NCBI RefSeq assembly: GCF_001425265.1
Contig: NZ_LMEC01000011.1
Location: 497,585 to 561,584 of the forward strand
Direction: 5' to 3'
Origin: Massilia sp. Root418
GTDB lineage: Bacteria; Pseudomonadota; Gammaproteobacteria; Burkholderiales; Burkholderiaceae_D
DNA length: 64,000 nucleotides
The notes under the pieces: generated by a model
Databases searched by the model: none
Told to the model about the DNA's origin: nothing
The model's input: only the letters and a program-made list of their open reading frames with translations
Program-made: the position numbers and the translations under genes
Shown here: one piece after another, positions 41,876-51,936 of the stretch
How the letters are laid out: each line of letters opens with the position of its first letter
Position numbering within the stretch: the stretch's first letter is position 1

Positions 41876-43198
41876 ATGAAGCAAGAACCCCTGAAGAACC
41901 TGATTACCGATTTGCTCACCGACCTGCGCGACCCCGGCCTGATGTGGCAGGTGGGCGCGCTGATGCTGGCCATCGTGCTGGGCTATGTGCTGTCCGGCCT
42001 GGTCCGCAAGCGCGTGGCGGCGCGCGAGCCGGCCACCGGCATGGTGCGCTTCGGCATGGAAAGCTTCAGCCGCGTGATCGGCCCGCTGGCCATCACCTGC
42101 TTGATCTTCGTGGCGCAGGTGGTGCTGGCGCGCTACCAGAAGGTGCACCTGCTGAAGGTGGCGCTGCCCATCTTCGGCTCGCTGGCGGTGATCCGCTTCG
42201 TGTTCTTCCTGCTGCGCCGCGTGTTTGCGCGGCGCGGCGGCGAGATCGGCGCCACCATGCTGACGTTCGAGAAGATCTTCCAGCTGCTGGTGTGGGCCGG
42301 CGTGGCCATGTACATCACCGGCATGTGGGACGATGTGTTCTACTACCTCGACCATACGGTGTTGCCGCTTGGCAAGCACAAGGTGTCGGTGGCGGACATC
42401 CTGCAGGCGGCCATCTCGGTGGTGGTGCTGCTGATGCTGGCGCTGTGGGCCGGCGCCGCGCTGGAAGAGCGCCTGATGGGCTTGCAGACCGTGCATTCCA
42501 ACCTGCGCGTGGTGCTGGCGCGTACCGGCCGCGCGATCCTGATCGTGGTGGCGGTGCTGGGCAGCCTGTCCATGGTGGGCATCGACCTGACCGTGCTGTC
42601 GGTGTTCGGCGGCGCGCTGGGCGTTGGCCTGGGCCTGGGTTTGCAGAAGATCGCCAGCAACTACGTGTCCGGCTTCGTGATCCTGCTGGACCGCAGCCTG
42701 ACCATCGGCGACATGATCACGGTGGACAAGTACTCCGGCCGGGTCACCCAGATCAATACCCGCTACACGGTGCTGCAAGGCCTGGACGGCGTGGAATCCA
42801 TCGTACCGAATGAAATGCTGGTGTCGGGCGCGGTGCAGAACTCGTCGCTGTCGAACAAAAACCTGTGGCTGTCGACCAAAGTGTCGGTCGCATACGACAC
42901 CGACGTGGACTTTGCCTTGAACCTGCTGGAGCAGGCCGCGCTGTCGATCGAGCGCGTGGCCAAGGACAAGCCGCCAGCGGCCACGCTGGTCAATTTCGGC
43001 GCCGACGGGCTCGACTTGCAGGTGGGCTGGTGGATCGCGGACCCCGAAAACGGCCGTGGCGGAGTGACTTCGGACGTCAACCGGGCGATCTGGAAAGCCT
43101 TGCAAGAACATAAAATCTCGGTGCCATTCCCGCAACGGGAGATGCGCATCATCGGTCCAGTACCGTTACCAGAAGATACAGAATCGCTTAAAAAATAG
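41876..43198 (+). CDS. MscS-family mechanosensitive channel
   Basis: A 440-residue inner-membrane protein. Four or five hydrophobic helices occupy the first 235 residues; the pore-lining region reads SVFGGALGVGLGLGLQKIAS, followed by NYVSGFVILLDRSLTIGDMI, the MscS beta-domain signature. A soluble C-terminal domain follows. Family members open on membrane tension to release solutes; ones of this size are intermediate between MscS and MscK. The ATG chosen is 3 codons inside a possible GTG start. It has its own unit after a terminator. Confidence 0.93.
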   Translation: MKQEPLKNLITDLLTDLRDPGLMWQVGALMLAIVLGYVLSGLVRKRVAAREPATGMVRFGMESFSRVIGPLAITCLIFVAQVVLARYQKVHLLKVALPIFGSLAVIRFVFFLLRRVFARRGGEIGATMLTFEKIFQLLVWAGVAMYITGMWDDVFYYLDHTVLPLGKHKVSVADILQAAISVVVLLMLALWAGAALEERLMGLQTVHSNLRVVLARTGRAILIVVAVLGSLSMVGIDLTVLSVFGGALGVGLGLGLQKIASNYVSGFVILLDRSLTIGDMITVDKYSGRVTQINTRYTVLQGLDGVESIVPNEMLVSGAVQNSSLSNKNLWLSTKVSVAYDTDVDFALNLLEQAALSIERVAKDKPPAATLVNFGADGLDLQVGWWIADPENGRGGVTSDVNRAIWKALQEHKISVPFPQREMRIIGPVPLPEDTESLKK

Positions 43199-43323
43199 TC
43201 AGCTCCGGTAGGCGCGCTGCTCAACGGAGGGGTGTTTCAGCGTACAATGACGCATAACAATAGTTATTCCGGCGGCGGCAGGGAAGCCGCGCCGGCGCAT
43301 GGGACACCCTCTCTGGAGTAGTA

Positions 43324-44526
43324 ATGACCTTTAGTTTACAAGCAGTGCTCGATTTCCTCAGTAACGGCATCACCGGCGCATCTGGCTGGCAAGTATTTGC
43401 CTACACCATGATCGTCACCCACATCACCATCGCCAGCGTCACCATCTATCTGCACCGCCACCAGGCGCACCGCGCGCTGGAGCTGCATGGCATCCCTAGC
43501 CACTTCTTCCGCTTCTGGCTGTGGCTCACCACCGGCCAGGTGACCAAGGAATGGGCCGCCATCCACCGCAAGCACCATGCCAAGTGCGACACCGAGGAAG
43601 ACCCGCACAGCCCGGTAACCCGTGGTATCAAAAAAGTATTCTGGGAAGGCGCCGAGCTGTACCGCGCTGAATCCAAGAACATGGAGACCATGGAGAAATA
43701 CGGCCACGGCACGCCATCGGACTGGATTGAAAAGAACCTCTACACGAAATACAGCTGGATGGGCGTGGTGCTGATGGGCTTTATTAATATCGCCCTGTTC
43801 GGCGTCATCGGCATTACCGTCTGGGCTATTCAAATGATGTGGATCCCCGTCACGGCCGCCGGCATTATCAATGGTATTGGCCACTACTGGGGCTACCGCA
43901 ATTACGATTGCGCGGACGCTGCGACCAATATTATTCCGTTCGGCATTATTATCGGCGGCGAAGAGCTGCACAATAATCACCACACGTTCGCCACCTCGGC
44001 CAAGCTGTCGTCCAAATGGTATGAGTTCGATATCGGCTGGTTCTATATCCGCACGCTGGAAACCATGGGCCTGGCCAAGGTAAAGAAAGTCGCCCCCGCG
44101 CCGAAATTCCAGCATGGGAAAATGGAAGCCGATCTGGAAACGCTGCAATCGGTGATCGCTAACCGTTATGACGTGATGGCCAAATACGCCAAGTCCATGA
44201 AGAGCGCATGGAAGGAAGAGCTGGAACATTTGAAGGATAAGGCGCAGCTTGAAGCCCGTTTCCTGAAATCGTCGCGCAAATTCCTCACGCGCGAACCGGC
44301 CAAGCTGGAAGCACCGCAAAAGCAGCAGCTGGTGGAATTGTTCGAGCACAGCAAGGCACTGGAAACCATGCACAGCATGCGTGTGGAATTGGGCGTGATT
44401 TGGGAGCGTTCGCACTTCACCCGCGACCAATTGCTGCACAAGCTGCAGGACTGGTGCAACCGCGCGGAAGCATCCGGTATTAAATCCCTGCAGGACTTCT
44501 CGCTCCGACTGCGCAGCTACGCGTAA
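43324..44526 (+). CDS. Membrane fatty acid desaturase (acyl-CoA delta-9 type)
   Basis: A 400-residue di-iron membrane desaturase. The three histidine boxes are HRHQAH (44-49), HRKHH (81-85) and HNNHH (216-220), with hydrophobic helices around 22-40, 145-180. The last 150 residues form a charged, helical extension (LEHLKDKAQLEARFLKSSRK) longer than in plain delta-9 desaturases but common in betaproteobacterial forms. It introduces a double bond in acyl chains to keep membranes fluid. The ribosome-binding site is TGGAGTAGT. A terminator follows. Confidence 0.95.
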   Translation: MTFSLQAVLDFLSNGITGASGWQVFAYTMIVTHITIASVTIYLHRHQAHRALELHGIPSHFFRFWLWLTTGQVTKEWAAIHRKHHAKCDTEEDPHSPVTRGIKKVFWEGAELYRAESKNMETMEKYGHGTPSDWIEKNLYTKYSWMGVVLMGFINIALFGVIGITVWAIQMMWIPVTAAGIINGIGHYWGYRNYDCADAATNIIPFGIIIGGEELHNNHHTFATSAKLSSKWYEFDIGWFYIRTLETMGLAKVKKVAPAPKFQHGKMEADLETLQSVIANRYDVMAKYAKSMKSAWKEELEHLKDKAQLEARFLKSSRKFLTREPAKLEAPQKQQLVELFEHSKALETMHSMRVELGVIWERSHFTRDQLLHKLQDWCNRAEASGIKSLQDFSLRLRSYA

Positions 44527-44542
44527 ATCGGCGACACCCCGC

Positions 44543-44570
44543 AAAAACGGCCCGCAAGGGCCGTTTTTTT
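44543..44570 (+). terminator. Intrinsic terminator of the desaturase gene
   Basis: AAAAACGGCCC and GGGCCGTTTTT form the stem around GCAA, ending in a seven-T run; the A-rich left side may allow action in both directions. Confidence 0.92.
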
Positions 44571-44653
44571 ATTCCCTTTCGATACTCGGATCGCGCCCGC
44601 TCTGCGCCTGCGCTTGCGTCTGCGCTTGAGCTAAGCTAATTCCTGGCGCGTTC

Positions 44654-45194
44654 GTGCTCAAAACGGGCTTGGCCGCGTTGCTGTTTCTCGCGCTGGCGGG
44701 GGCGATGCCGCTTCCAAGGACTTGCAGACGGGGCGGACCAAGGTGGTGATTAATTACCGCGTGCGTCCGCATGCGGCGGTCACGGTCTATCGCGACCTGG
44801 GCAATCACCCGGGCGAAAGGATTATCGCGCCGGCGGTGCAAGAGGCGTTTAAAAGCCGTGGCGGCGCGTTATACGGCCGAGGAATTGATTTCGAAACGCG
44901 CCATAGTCCGCCACGATATAAGTCGACGCGCTGCGGGAAAGAATGGCTCGGCACGGGCTTGGTCATCGATGAGTTTTCCATCGCCAGTTTTAACTTCAGT
45001 AAAACCTTTGATGAGGCGATTGAGGCCAAGCCACGGCTGAGCAATTGAAGATGAAAGCCGAAAGGGATTTGCAGCGGATTGAAGTGGAAGCGCAGCAGAA
45101 AATCGCCCTGGCCAAGGCGGAAGCGGAATCGTTGTCGCTGCAACGTCATCAGCCTGCCGTTGAAACAATAATACTTCCACGAAGGCCGCAATAA
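44654..45194 (+). pseudogene. Decayed SPFH-domain (prohibitin/stomatin-like) gene
   Basis: Pieces of one SPFH protein can be read across different frames: a hydrophobic start (LKTGLAALLFLALAG), then DAASKDLQTGRTKVVINYRV and ERIIAPAVQEA, then AVAARYTAEELISKRA, LRERMARHGLG, VIDEFSIASFNFSKTFDEAI, and last QLKMKAERDLQRIEVEAQQK and IALAKAEAES to a TAA. At least four frameshifts are needed, e.g. one extra T in GCGTTTAAAA near 44848. Much of the N-terminal region is missing. Order and sequence match the prohibitin-like family (in intact genes: TAEELITKRE, DFSIVDFNFS). The gene is dead. Confidence 0.85.
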
Positions 45195-45203
45195 GCCGGC
45201 AAT

Positions 45204-45232
45204 AAAAAAAGCCGCTCAGTGAGCGGCTTTTT
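45204..45232. terminator. Bidirectional terminator at the end of the rpmB-rpmG operon
   Basis: The stem GCCGCTCA/TGAGCGGC (two-base-or-less loop) has seven A on the left and five T on the right. On the minus strand it ends the rpmB-rpmG transcript; on the plus strand it follows the pseudogene. Confidence 0.9.
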
Positions 45233-45250
45233 CATGGAAACAAGGATCGA

Positions 45251-45418
45251 TTACTTGATCTTGGTTTCTTTGTACAGAACGTGCTTGCGTGCCTTGGGAT
45301 CGAACTTCATGATCTCCATTTTGGTAGGCATGGTGCGCTTGTTCTTGTCGGTGGTGTAGAAGTGACCGGTACCTGCGGTCGATTCCAGCTTGATTTTGTC
45401 GCGGCCAGTTTTTGCCAT
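45251..45418 (-). CDS. rpmG: 50S ribosomal protein L33
   Basis: A 55-residue ribosomal protein: [20 protein letters not shown], then [20 protein letters not shown] and a [11 protein letters not shown] end. It is the Cys-free form (Thr and Lys in place of the zinc cysteines). It lies 15 bases after rpmB, as in E. coli, and ahead of the bidirectional terminator. Confidence 0.98.
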   Translation of the reverse strand: MAKTGRDKIKLESTAGTGHFYTTDKNKRTMPTKMEIMKFDPKARKHVLYKETKIK

Positions 45419-45433
45419 GATAGTGACTCCCTA

Positions 45434-45670
45434 TTAGACTTTTTCGCCGCGGGCACGCATGTCGGCCAGGACGGCGTCGATGCCTACCTTGTCGATTACG
45501 CGCAGACCGGCGTTGGACAGACGCAGGGAGACCCAGCGATTTTCAGATTCAACAAAGATACGACGGTTCTGCAGGTTAGGCAGGAAACGACGTTTAGTTT
45601 TGTTGTTTGCATGGGAAACATTGTTGCCGACCATCGGCTTCTTCCCAGTGACTTGGCAAACACGTGCCAT
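45434..45670 (-). CDS. rpmB: 50S ribosomal protein L28
   Basis: A 78-residue ribosomal protein: [33 protein letters not shown], and a C-terminal domain with [17 protein letters not shown]. The start is MARVC, not the ATG 9 codons earlier, as L28 universally begins at this point and GGAGTG precedes it. First gene of rpmB-rpmG, with a good sigma-70 promoter upstream. Confidence 0.98.
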   Translation of the reverse strand: MARVCQVTGKKPMVGNNVSHANNKTKRRFLPNLQNRRIFVESENRWVSLRLSNAGLRVIDKVGIDAVLADMRARGEKV

Positions 45671-45711
45671 GGCGCACTCCTTGAATAGATTCCACAATTG
45701 GAAAAAACAAG

Positions 45712-45740
45712 AGTATATAGAAAAAACTGAGCTTTTTCAA
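45712..45740 (-). promoter_or_regulatory. Sigma-70 promoter of rpmB-rpmG
   Basis: On the minus strand -35 TTGAAA and -10 TATACT are separated by 17 bases. Transcription would start about 35 bases before rpmB. Confidence 0.85.
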
Positions 45741-45852
45741 CGACTTGCGAAAAACAATTGTGTCTCGGTCTGCGCGAAAAATTTAACAATTGTAAAATGC
45801 GCCGCCAAACCCTTGTTTTTCATAGGTAAACCGCCGTGCGGCCCTGTGGTTT

Positions 45853-46527
45853 TCAGAGCTGGCCGTGCTCGGCGAAAGAGTGCACCAGGTGGCCCGCGAC
45901 CACGAAATGGTCCAGGATGCGCACGTCCACCAGGGCCAGGGCCTGCACCAGGGCGCGCGTGAGCACCAGGTCGGACTCGCTGGGCTCGGGCGTGCCGGAG
46001 GGGTGGTTATGGGCCAGCATCACGCTGGCGGCGTTGCGCGCCAGCGCTTCCCGCACCACTTCGCGCGGGTAGACGCTGGTGTGGGACAGCGTGCCGCGAA
46101 ACAGTTCGCGCGAGTCGATGAGTCGGTTCTTCACGTCCAGGAACAGTACGTGGAACGATTCATACGGCTGGGAACCCAGCGCCAGGCGCAGGTACTGCTT
46201 CACGGCGGAGGGTGAGCTGAGCGTTTGCCCGGCCTGCAGCTGCTCCCCGACGGCGCGTCGCGCCAGCTCCAGCACGGCTTGCAGCTGGGCGAACTTGGCC
46301 GAGCCCAGGCCGGGGATGGCGGAAAAGTCGTGCAGCGTGGCGGCGAACAGCGCCTGCAGCGACCCGAAGTGCAGCACCATGTCGCGCGCCAGCTCCACCG
46401 CGTTCTTGCCGCGCACGCCCACCCGCAGGAAGACCGCCAGCAGCTCGGCGTCCGACAGGGCGGTGGCGCCCTCGCGTATCAGGCGCTCGCGCGGGCGCTG
46501 GTGTTCCGGCCAATCGACAATTCCCAT
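45853..46527 (-). CDS. radC: RadC-family JAB-domain protein
   Basis: A 224-residue protein. N-terminal region ([20 protein letters not shown]) and a helix-hairpin-helix-like segment ([17 protein letters not shown]) precede the JAB/MPN domain with the JAMM-type metal motif [16 protein letters not shown]. Despite the name, its role in DNA repair is doubtful; some homologues help natural transformation. Its place beside rpmB-rpmG is conserved in many proteobacteria. Confidence 0.96.
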   Translation of the reverse strand: MGIVDWPEHQRPRERLIREGATALSDAELLAVFLRVGVRGKNAVELARDMVLHFGSLQALFAATLHDFSAIPGLGSAKFAQLQAVLELARRAVGEQLQAGQTLSSPSAVKQYLRLALGSQPYESFHVLFLDVKNRLIDSRELFRGTLSHTSVYPREVVREALARNAASVMLAHNHPSGTPEPSESDLVLTRALVQALALVDVRILDHFVVAGHLVHSFAEHGQL

Positions 46528-46637
46528 GCTGGACCTCGCTACGCCGGGAACACCCCGGCCTGATCCAGTATTGTTGTCATATTGCTAGCGGTGGCGTTTG
46601 TGCCGGCGCAAGCCGGGGCGAAGTCGCTGCGAAGTAT

Positions 46638-46979
46638 TTAGCGCGCCAGGGCGAAAGCGCCGGCCGCCACCAGCACCATGCCCACCATGCGGGTGGCCGT
46701 CATGGCCTCGCCCAGCACGGCATAACCGATCAGCAGCACGGTGGCCATGGTGATGGCCGTCATCAGCGGATAGGCCAGCGTCATCGGCAGTTTTTGCAGC
46801 GTGATGGTGTAGCAGACGAAGCCCAGCCCGTAGACGGTGCATGCCGCGCCCAGGTAGGCCAGGCGCGTGATGGTCCAGCCATCGCCGGTGCCGTGCGACA
46901 GCTTGATCAGGAAAGTGGCGCCGGCACTGGCCAGCGAGGCCAAGGCACACCAGAAGTAGCCGTTCAGTACAGTGTTCAT
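46638..46979 (-). CDS. Small multidrug resistance (SMR) / EamA-like membrane protein
   Basis: A 113-residue protein with four membrane helices. YFWCALASLASAGATFLIKL and the second half KLPMTLAYPLMTAITMATVLLIG resemble the SMR/EmrE fold, with ALGEAM-like sequence (VLGEAMTATRM) in the last loop as in EamA half-domains. The Glu in the first helix that marks true EmrE drug exporters is not seen, so it may be an undecaprenyl-phosphate-arabinose flippase-like or housekeeping member. It lies between radC and a polytopic membrane protein, on the same strand. Confidence 0.8.
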   Translation of the reverse strand: MNTVLNGYFWCALASLASAGATFLIKLSHGTGDGWTITRLAYLGAACTVYGLGFVCYTITLQKLPMTLAYPLMTAITMATVLLIGYAVLGEAMTATRMVGMVLVAAGAFALAR

Positions 46980-47019
46980 AGAGAGAGGGGCAAGGATGGC
47001 AGACGGACCACGCAGAATA

Positions 47020-48015
47020 TCACGCGGCGGCGCGCAGCTCCGGCTGCAGGGGGAGGCCGCGCCGGCCCAGCCAAGGCTGGCAGGCGGCTAGGGTGAACGG
47101 GATCAGCATGGGGTACAGGCTCCAGATGGCGCGGCCATCCACCCGCACCGACAGCGCCGCGTAGAGCGGCGGCAAGGCCATGAGCAGCAGCAGGCGCTTG
47201 AGCGGGCGCAGCTGGGCCGGCGCCTTGCGCATGCCCAGCAAGGCCAGCGGCAGCACCAGGCCGGCCGCCAGGGCGATCGATGCCAGCGAGCGCAGGTCGC
47301 GCAGCGCTTCCATCACGCGCGCCACGCTGGGCACCCAGGTGTAGCTGGGCAGGCCGCCGATGATCCACCAGCGCACGGCCAGCATCCAGGCCACCGCGGC
47401 CGCCAGTGCCAGCAGGCCGGCGCGCCAGCCGATCTGGCGCGCGGCCAGCAGCCAGAACAGGAGCACGATGTTTTCCTCGCGCACGCCGGTGCCGACCACG
47501 CCGGCCAGCGCCGCCAGCCAGGGCTGGCCCGAGACCAGGGCCAGCACGAAGGCGGCGCGGGCGCACACGGAGCCCGGGTCCACCAGCAGATAGGGGGCGT
47601 ACCAGAAGGTGGGCACGGAACAGATCAGCAGCAGGCCGGCGGCGATGGCGCCGTTGCGGCCGTAGCCCAGGCGCAGCGCGGTCAGCGCCGACATGGCGGC
47701 GGCGGCGGACACCAGCAGCCAGTTCAGCAGCGCGAAATTGTTGCGCACGTCTCCCGGAATGGCGGCCGCGGCCGCAGGGACCAGCAGCCGGTAGGGGAAG
47801 GGCGCCACCAGCGCGCTGGCCGGGACTTCGCCGCGCAGGTAGCGGGCGGTGTTGAAGTAGTGCAGCGAGTCTTCGACTGTGCCGCCCCAGCGCCACCACA
47901 TCACGGCCAGGGCCAGCGCGGCAAAGCCGGCGGCCGCCAGCAGCAGCGGGCCCCACTGGTAGCGCAAGGGTGTTTTTGGATAGGCGTAGGGGGCGGGGAA
48001 GAGAAAATTCATCAT
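47020..48015 (-). CDS. Polytopic membrane protein, possibly GT-C-like
   Basis: A 331-residue protein with about eight hydrophobic helices. An acidic/aromatic first periplasmic loop (MWWRWGGTVEDSLHYFNTARYLRG) recalls GT-C glycosyltransferases and their relatives, which carry acidic residues in that loop, and RNNFALLNWLLVS follows. No clear family. Either of two adjacent ATG codons can start it. It is 40 bases from the SMR gene on the same strand and divergent from fkpB. Confidence 0.7.
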   Translation of the reverse strand: MMNFLFPAPYAYPKTPLRYQWGPLLLAAAGFAALALAVMWWRWGGTVEDSLHYFNTARYLRGEVPASALVAPFPYRLLVPAAAAAIPGDVRNNFALLNWLLVSAAAAMSALTALRLGYGRNGAIAAGLLLICSVPTFWYAPYLLVDPGSVCARAAFVLALVSGQPWLAALAGVVGTGVREENIVLLFWLLAARQIGWRAGLLALAAAVAWMLAVRWWIIGGLPSYTWVPSVARVMEALRDLRSLASIALAAGLVLPLALLGMRKAPAQLRPLKRLLLLMALPPLYAALSVRVDGRAIWSLYPMLIPFTLAACQPWLGRRGLPLQPELRAAA

Positions 48016-48130
48016 GGCGGGCGCATTTTAGTCGATTGCGCCGGCCAGTGGCGCATTTGGCAACATGGGCCAACATGGGCTGCCGCGTGCGGAGTGGCTT
48101 ACAATAGCGTTTTCCCGTTTTTTGCCTATC

Positions 48131-48586
48131 ATGTCCAACGCACAACCTCCAGTCGTTACCGCCTCGGCCTACCTCACCCTGCATTACCGCCTCGCCACTG
48201 CGGACGGGACCGATATCGTCACCACCTTCAACGGCACGCCCGCCACGCTGATGCTGGGCCAGGGCCAGCTGGCGCCGGTGCTGGAAGAATTGCTGCTGGG
48301 CCTGCCGGAAGGCACGCACAAGACCTTCGACCTGGCGCCCGGCGTCGGCTTTGGTCCGCGCAATCCGGAACTGGTGCGTCCAGTGTCGCGCGCCACCCTG
48401 GATGCCAACTCGGCGCCCGGCGCCGACTACAAGATCGGCGACCTGGTGGACTTCGCCGCGCCGGGCGGCGGCCGTTTCGCCGGCGTGCTGCGCGAGCTGG
48501 GCGAGAACGAAGCGCTGTTCGATTTCAACCATCCGCTGGCCGGCCAGGCCGTGAAGTTTGAAGTGAACCTCATTTCCGTGCTGTAA
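48131..48586 (+). CDS. fkpB: FKBP-type peptidyl-prolyl isomerase, SlpA/FkpB type
   Basis: A 151-residue cytoplasmic prolyl isomerase and chaperone. [36 protein letters not shown] and [12 protein letters not shown] are FkpB/SlyD-like signatures; it lacks the His-rich tail of SlyD. It is 11 bases upstream of ispH, the same pairing as in E. coli (fkpB-ispH), so they are co-transcribed. The start is the ATG right before NAQPP; the frame is open upstream but without homology. Confidence 0.93.
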   Translation: MSNAQPPVVTASAYLTLHYRLATADGTDIVTTFNGTPATLMLGQGQLAPVLEELLLGLPEGTHKTFDLAPGVGFGPRNPELVRPVSRATLDANSAPGADYKIGDLVDFAAPGGGRFAGVLRELGENEALFDFNHPLAGQAVKFEVNLISVL

Positions 48587-48597
48587 AAGGAACCGCC

Positions 48598-49560
48598 ATG
48601 GACAAAGAAATCCTGCTGGCCCAGCCGCGCGGCTTTTGCGCCGGCGTCGACCGCGCCATTGAAATCGTCGAGCGCGCGCTGCAGCAGTTCGGCGCGCCGA
48701 TCTATGTGCGCCACGAAATCGTGCACAACGCCTACGTGGTGGAAGACCTGCGCAGCAAGGGCGCCATCTTCATCGAAGACCTGGCCGACGTGCCCGCCGG
48801 CCACACCCTGGTGTTCTCGGCGCACGGCGTGTCGAAAGCGGTGCGCGCCGAGGCGGAAGCGCGCGGCTTCAGCATTTTCGACGCCACCTGCCCGCTGGTG
48901 ACCAAGGTGCACGTGGAAGTGGCCAAGATGCGCAAGCAGGGCTGCGAGATCGTCATGATCGGCCACGACGGCCACCCCGAGGTGGAAGGCACCATGGGCC
49001 AGACCGACGAGGGCATGCATCTGGTGGAAACCGTGGCTGACGTGGCGAAGCTGAACGTGGCCAATCCGGACGCGCTGGCCTATGTTTCCCAGACAACGTT
49101 GTCCGTAGACGACACTACCGACATCATCGCGGCCCTGAAACAGAAATATCCCAACATTATCGAGCCGAAAAAGGGCGATATTTGCTACGCCACCACCAAC
49201 CGCCAGGAAGCGGTGAAATTCATGGCGCCGCAGGTGGAACTGGTGATCGTGGTGGGCAGCCCGAACAGCTCCAATTCCAACCGCCTGCGCGAAGTGGCCG
49301 AGAAAAAAGGCACGCCGGCTTACATGATCGACAACGCGTCCCAGATCGACCCGGCCTGGCTGGAAGGCAAGCTGCGCGTGGGTGTGACGGCCGGCGCGTC
49401 CGCGCCCGAGGTGCTGGTGCAGGCCGTGATCGACCGCCTGAAAGCGCTGGGTGCGCGCAGCGTGCGCGCACTGGACGGGGTGCAGGAAGCGGTGACCTTC
49501 CCGCTGCCGAAAGGCCTGGACGGTCCAAGGGATGAGATAAAAAATACAAGGAATGTCTGA
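48598..49560 (+). CDS. ispH: 4-hydroxy-3-methylbut-2-enyl diphosphate reductase
   Basis: A 320-residue iron-sulfur enzyme for the last step of the MEP isoprenoid pathway (HMBPP to IPP and DMAPP). Conserved: [16 protein letters not shown] (first cluster Cys), [23 protein letters not shown] (second Cys), [14 protein letters not shown] (third Cys), [15 protein letters not shown]. Length is typical. AAAAGGAA ribosome-binding site; second gene of fkpB-ispH. Confidence 0.98.
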   Translation: MDKEILLAQPRGFCAGVDRAIEIVERALQQFGAPIYVRHEIVHNAYVVEDLRSKGAIFIEDLADVPAGHTLVFSAHGVSKAVRAEAEARGFSIFDATCPLVTKVHVEVAKMRKQGCEIVMIGHDGHPEVEGTMGQTDEGMHLVETVADVAKLNVANPDALAYVSQTTLSVDDTTDIIAALKQKYPNIIEPKKGDICYATTNRQEAVKFMAPQVELVIVVGSPNSSNSNRLREVAEKKGTPAYMIDNASQIDPAWLEGKLRVGVTAGASAPEVLVQAVIDRLKALGARSVRALDGVQEAVTFPLPKGLDGPRDEIKNTRNV

Positions 49561-49663
49561 CATCCGGAACTGGCCGGTTCCGCGGCGGAATTAAATTCGG
49601 TGAACTTAATTTTTTTTCGATATTAGTTTTTGTTAAACCTCGCTATGATTGCGGACGCTTTAG

Positions 49664-49700
49664 GTTGTAGCGTCAAGTTGTAGCGTCAGTTACAGCGTCA
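49664..49700. repeat. Three tandem 12-bp repeats in the liv leader
   Basis: GTTGTAGCGTCA at 49664 and 49677, and GTTACAGCGTCA at 49689, in direct order with spacing of 13 and 12 bases. They lie 69-105 bases upstream of livH. Confidence 0.75.
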
Positions 49701-49704
49701 TTCA

Positions 49705-49744
49705 ACGGCGGCACTGCGGGGAATCTTCTCCGGGTGCCGTTTTT
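49705..49744 (+). terminator. Terminator-like hairpin upstream of livH
   Basis: ACGGC (49705-49709) pairs with GCCGT, an inner GGGGA pairs with TCTCC, and a run of five T ends it, 25 bases before the livH start codon. It may be an attenuator for the liv operon, or end a short upstream transcript. Confidence 0.6.
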
Positions 49745-49768
49745 GTTAATTCAAGAGGCTATCCCACG

Positions 49769-50698
49769 ATGGATACATTCATCCAACAACTTATCAATGG
49801 CCTGGTGCTGGGCAGCATGTATGCGCTGATCGCGCTGGGCTACACCATGGTGTACGGCGTGCTGAACCTCATCAACTTCGCCCACGGCGACGTGCTGATG
49901 GTGGGCGCCATGGCCGGCCTGACCATCCTGAACCAGCTGAACCAGCATTTCCCCGACATGCCGGGCTACCTCAAGCTGGGCATCGCCATCCTGGGCGCCA
50001 TCCCCGTCTGCATGGCAGTCAATGTGCTGATCGAGCGCGTGGCCTACCGCCGCCTGCGCAATGCGCCGCGCCTGGCGCCGCTGATCACCGCCATCGGCGT
50101 GTCCATCCTGCTGCAGACTTTCGCCATGATGATCTGGGGCCGCAACCCGCTGCCGTTCCCGCAGCTGCTCTCGTCCGACCCCATCATGCTGGGCAACTCG
50201 GTGATCACCCAGACCCAGGTACTGCTGCTGGTGCTGGCTGCCGCCGCCATGTTCGGCCTGGTGATGCTGGTGGAAAAAACCAAGATGGGCCGCGCCATGC
50301 GCGCCGTCGCGGAAAATCCCCGCGTGGCCGGCCTGATGGGCGTGGACTCGAACAAGGTCATTGTCGCCACCTTCGCCATCGGCGCCGCGCTCGCTGCCGT
50401 GGCCGGCGTGATGTGGGGCGCCAACTACGCCTCCATCCAGTTCGCCATGGGCTTCGTGCCCGGCCTGAAAGCCTTCTCGGCCGCCGTGCTGGGCGGCATC
50501 GGCAACATCTACGGCGCCATGATAGGCGGCATCGTGCTGGGCATCATTGAAAGCCTGGGCGCCGGCTACATCGGCGACCTGACCGGCGGCTTCCTCGGCT
50601 CCAATTACCAGGACATCTTCGCCTTCGTGGTGCTGATCCTGGTGCTGACTGTGCGTCCGTCCGGCATCATGGGCGAACGCGTGGCCGACCGCGCATAA
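49769..50698 (+). CDS. livH: Branched-chain amino acid ABC transporter permease LivH
   Basis: A 309-residue inner-membrane permease. Typical start FIQQLINGLVLGSMYALIAL, then GYTMVYGVLNLINFAHGDVLMV, and AVAENPRVAGLMGVDSNKVI. Forms the translocation pore with LivM for leucine, isoleucine and valine, or for related amides in some paralogues. First gene of livHMGF (12 bases to livM). No periplasmic binding protein gene (livK/livJ) is in the operon or window. Confidence 0.95.
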   Translation: MDTFIQQLINGLVLGSMYALIALGYTMVYGVLNLINFAHGDVLMVGAMAGLTILNQLNQHFPDMPGYLKLGIAILGAIPVCMAVNVLIERVAYRRLRNAPRLAPLITAIGVSILLQTFAMMIWGRNPLPFPQLLSSDPIMLGNSVITQTQVLLLVLAAAAMFGLVMLVEKTKMGRAMRAVAENPRVAGLMGVDSNKVIVATFAIGAALAAVAGVMWGANYASIQFAMGFVPGLKAFSAAVLGGIGNIYGAMIGGIVLGIIESLGAGYIGDLTGGFLGSNYQDIFAFVVLILVLTVRPSGIMGERVADRA

Positions 50699-50710
50699 GA
50701 AAGGACTGAC

Positions 50711-51928
<1,218 letters not shown>

Positions 51929-51936
51929 GGTAAAGA

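Noticed and set aside
44579..44640. Hexamer-like TGCGCC/TGCGCT microrepeats as a CRISPR or coding repeat
   Set aside because: Too short and degenerate, no spacers; it is a small low-complexity tract before the pseudogene.
49664..49700. The 12-bp liv leader repeats as a CRISPR-like array
   Set aside because: Units abut directly with no spacers and only three copies.
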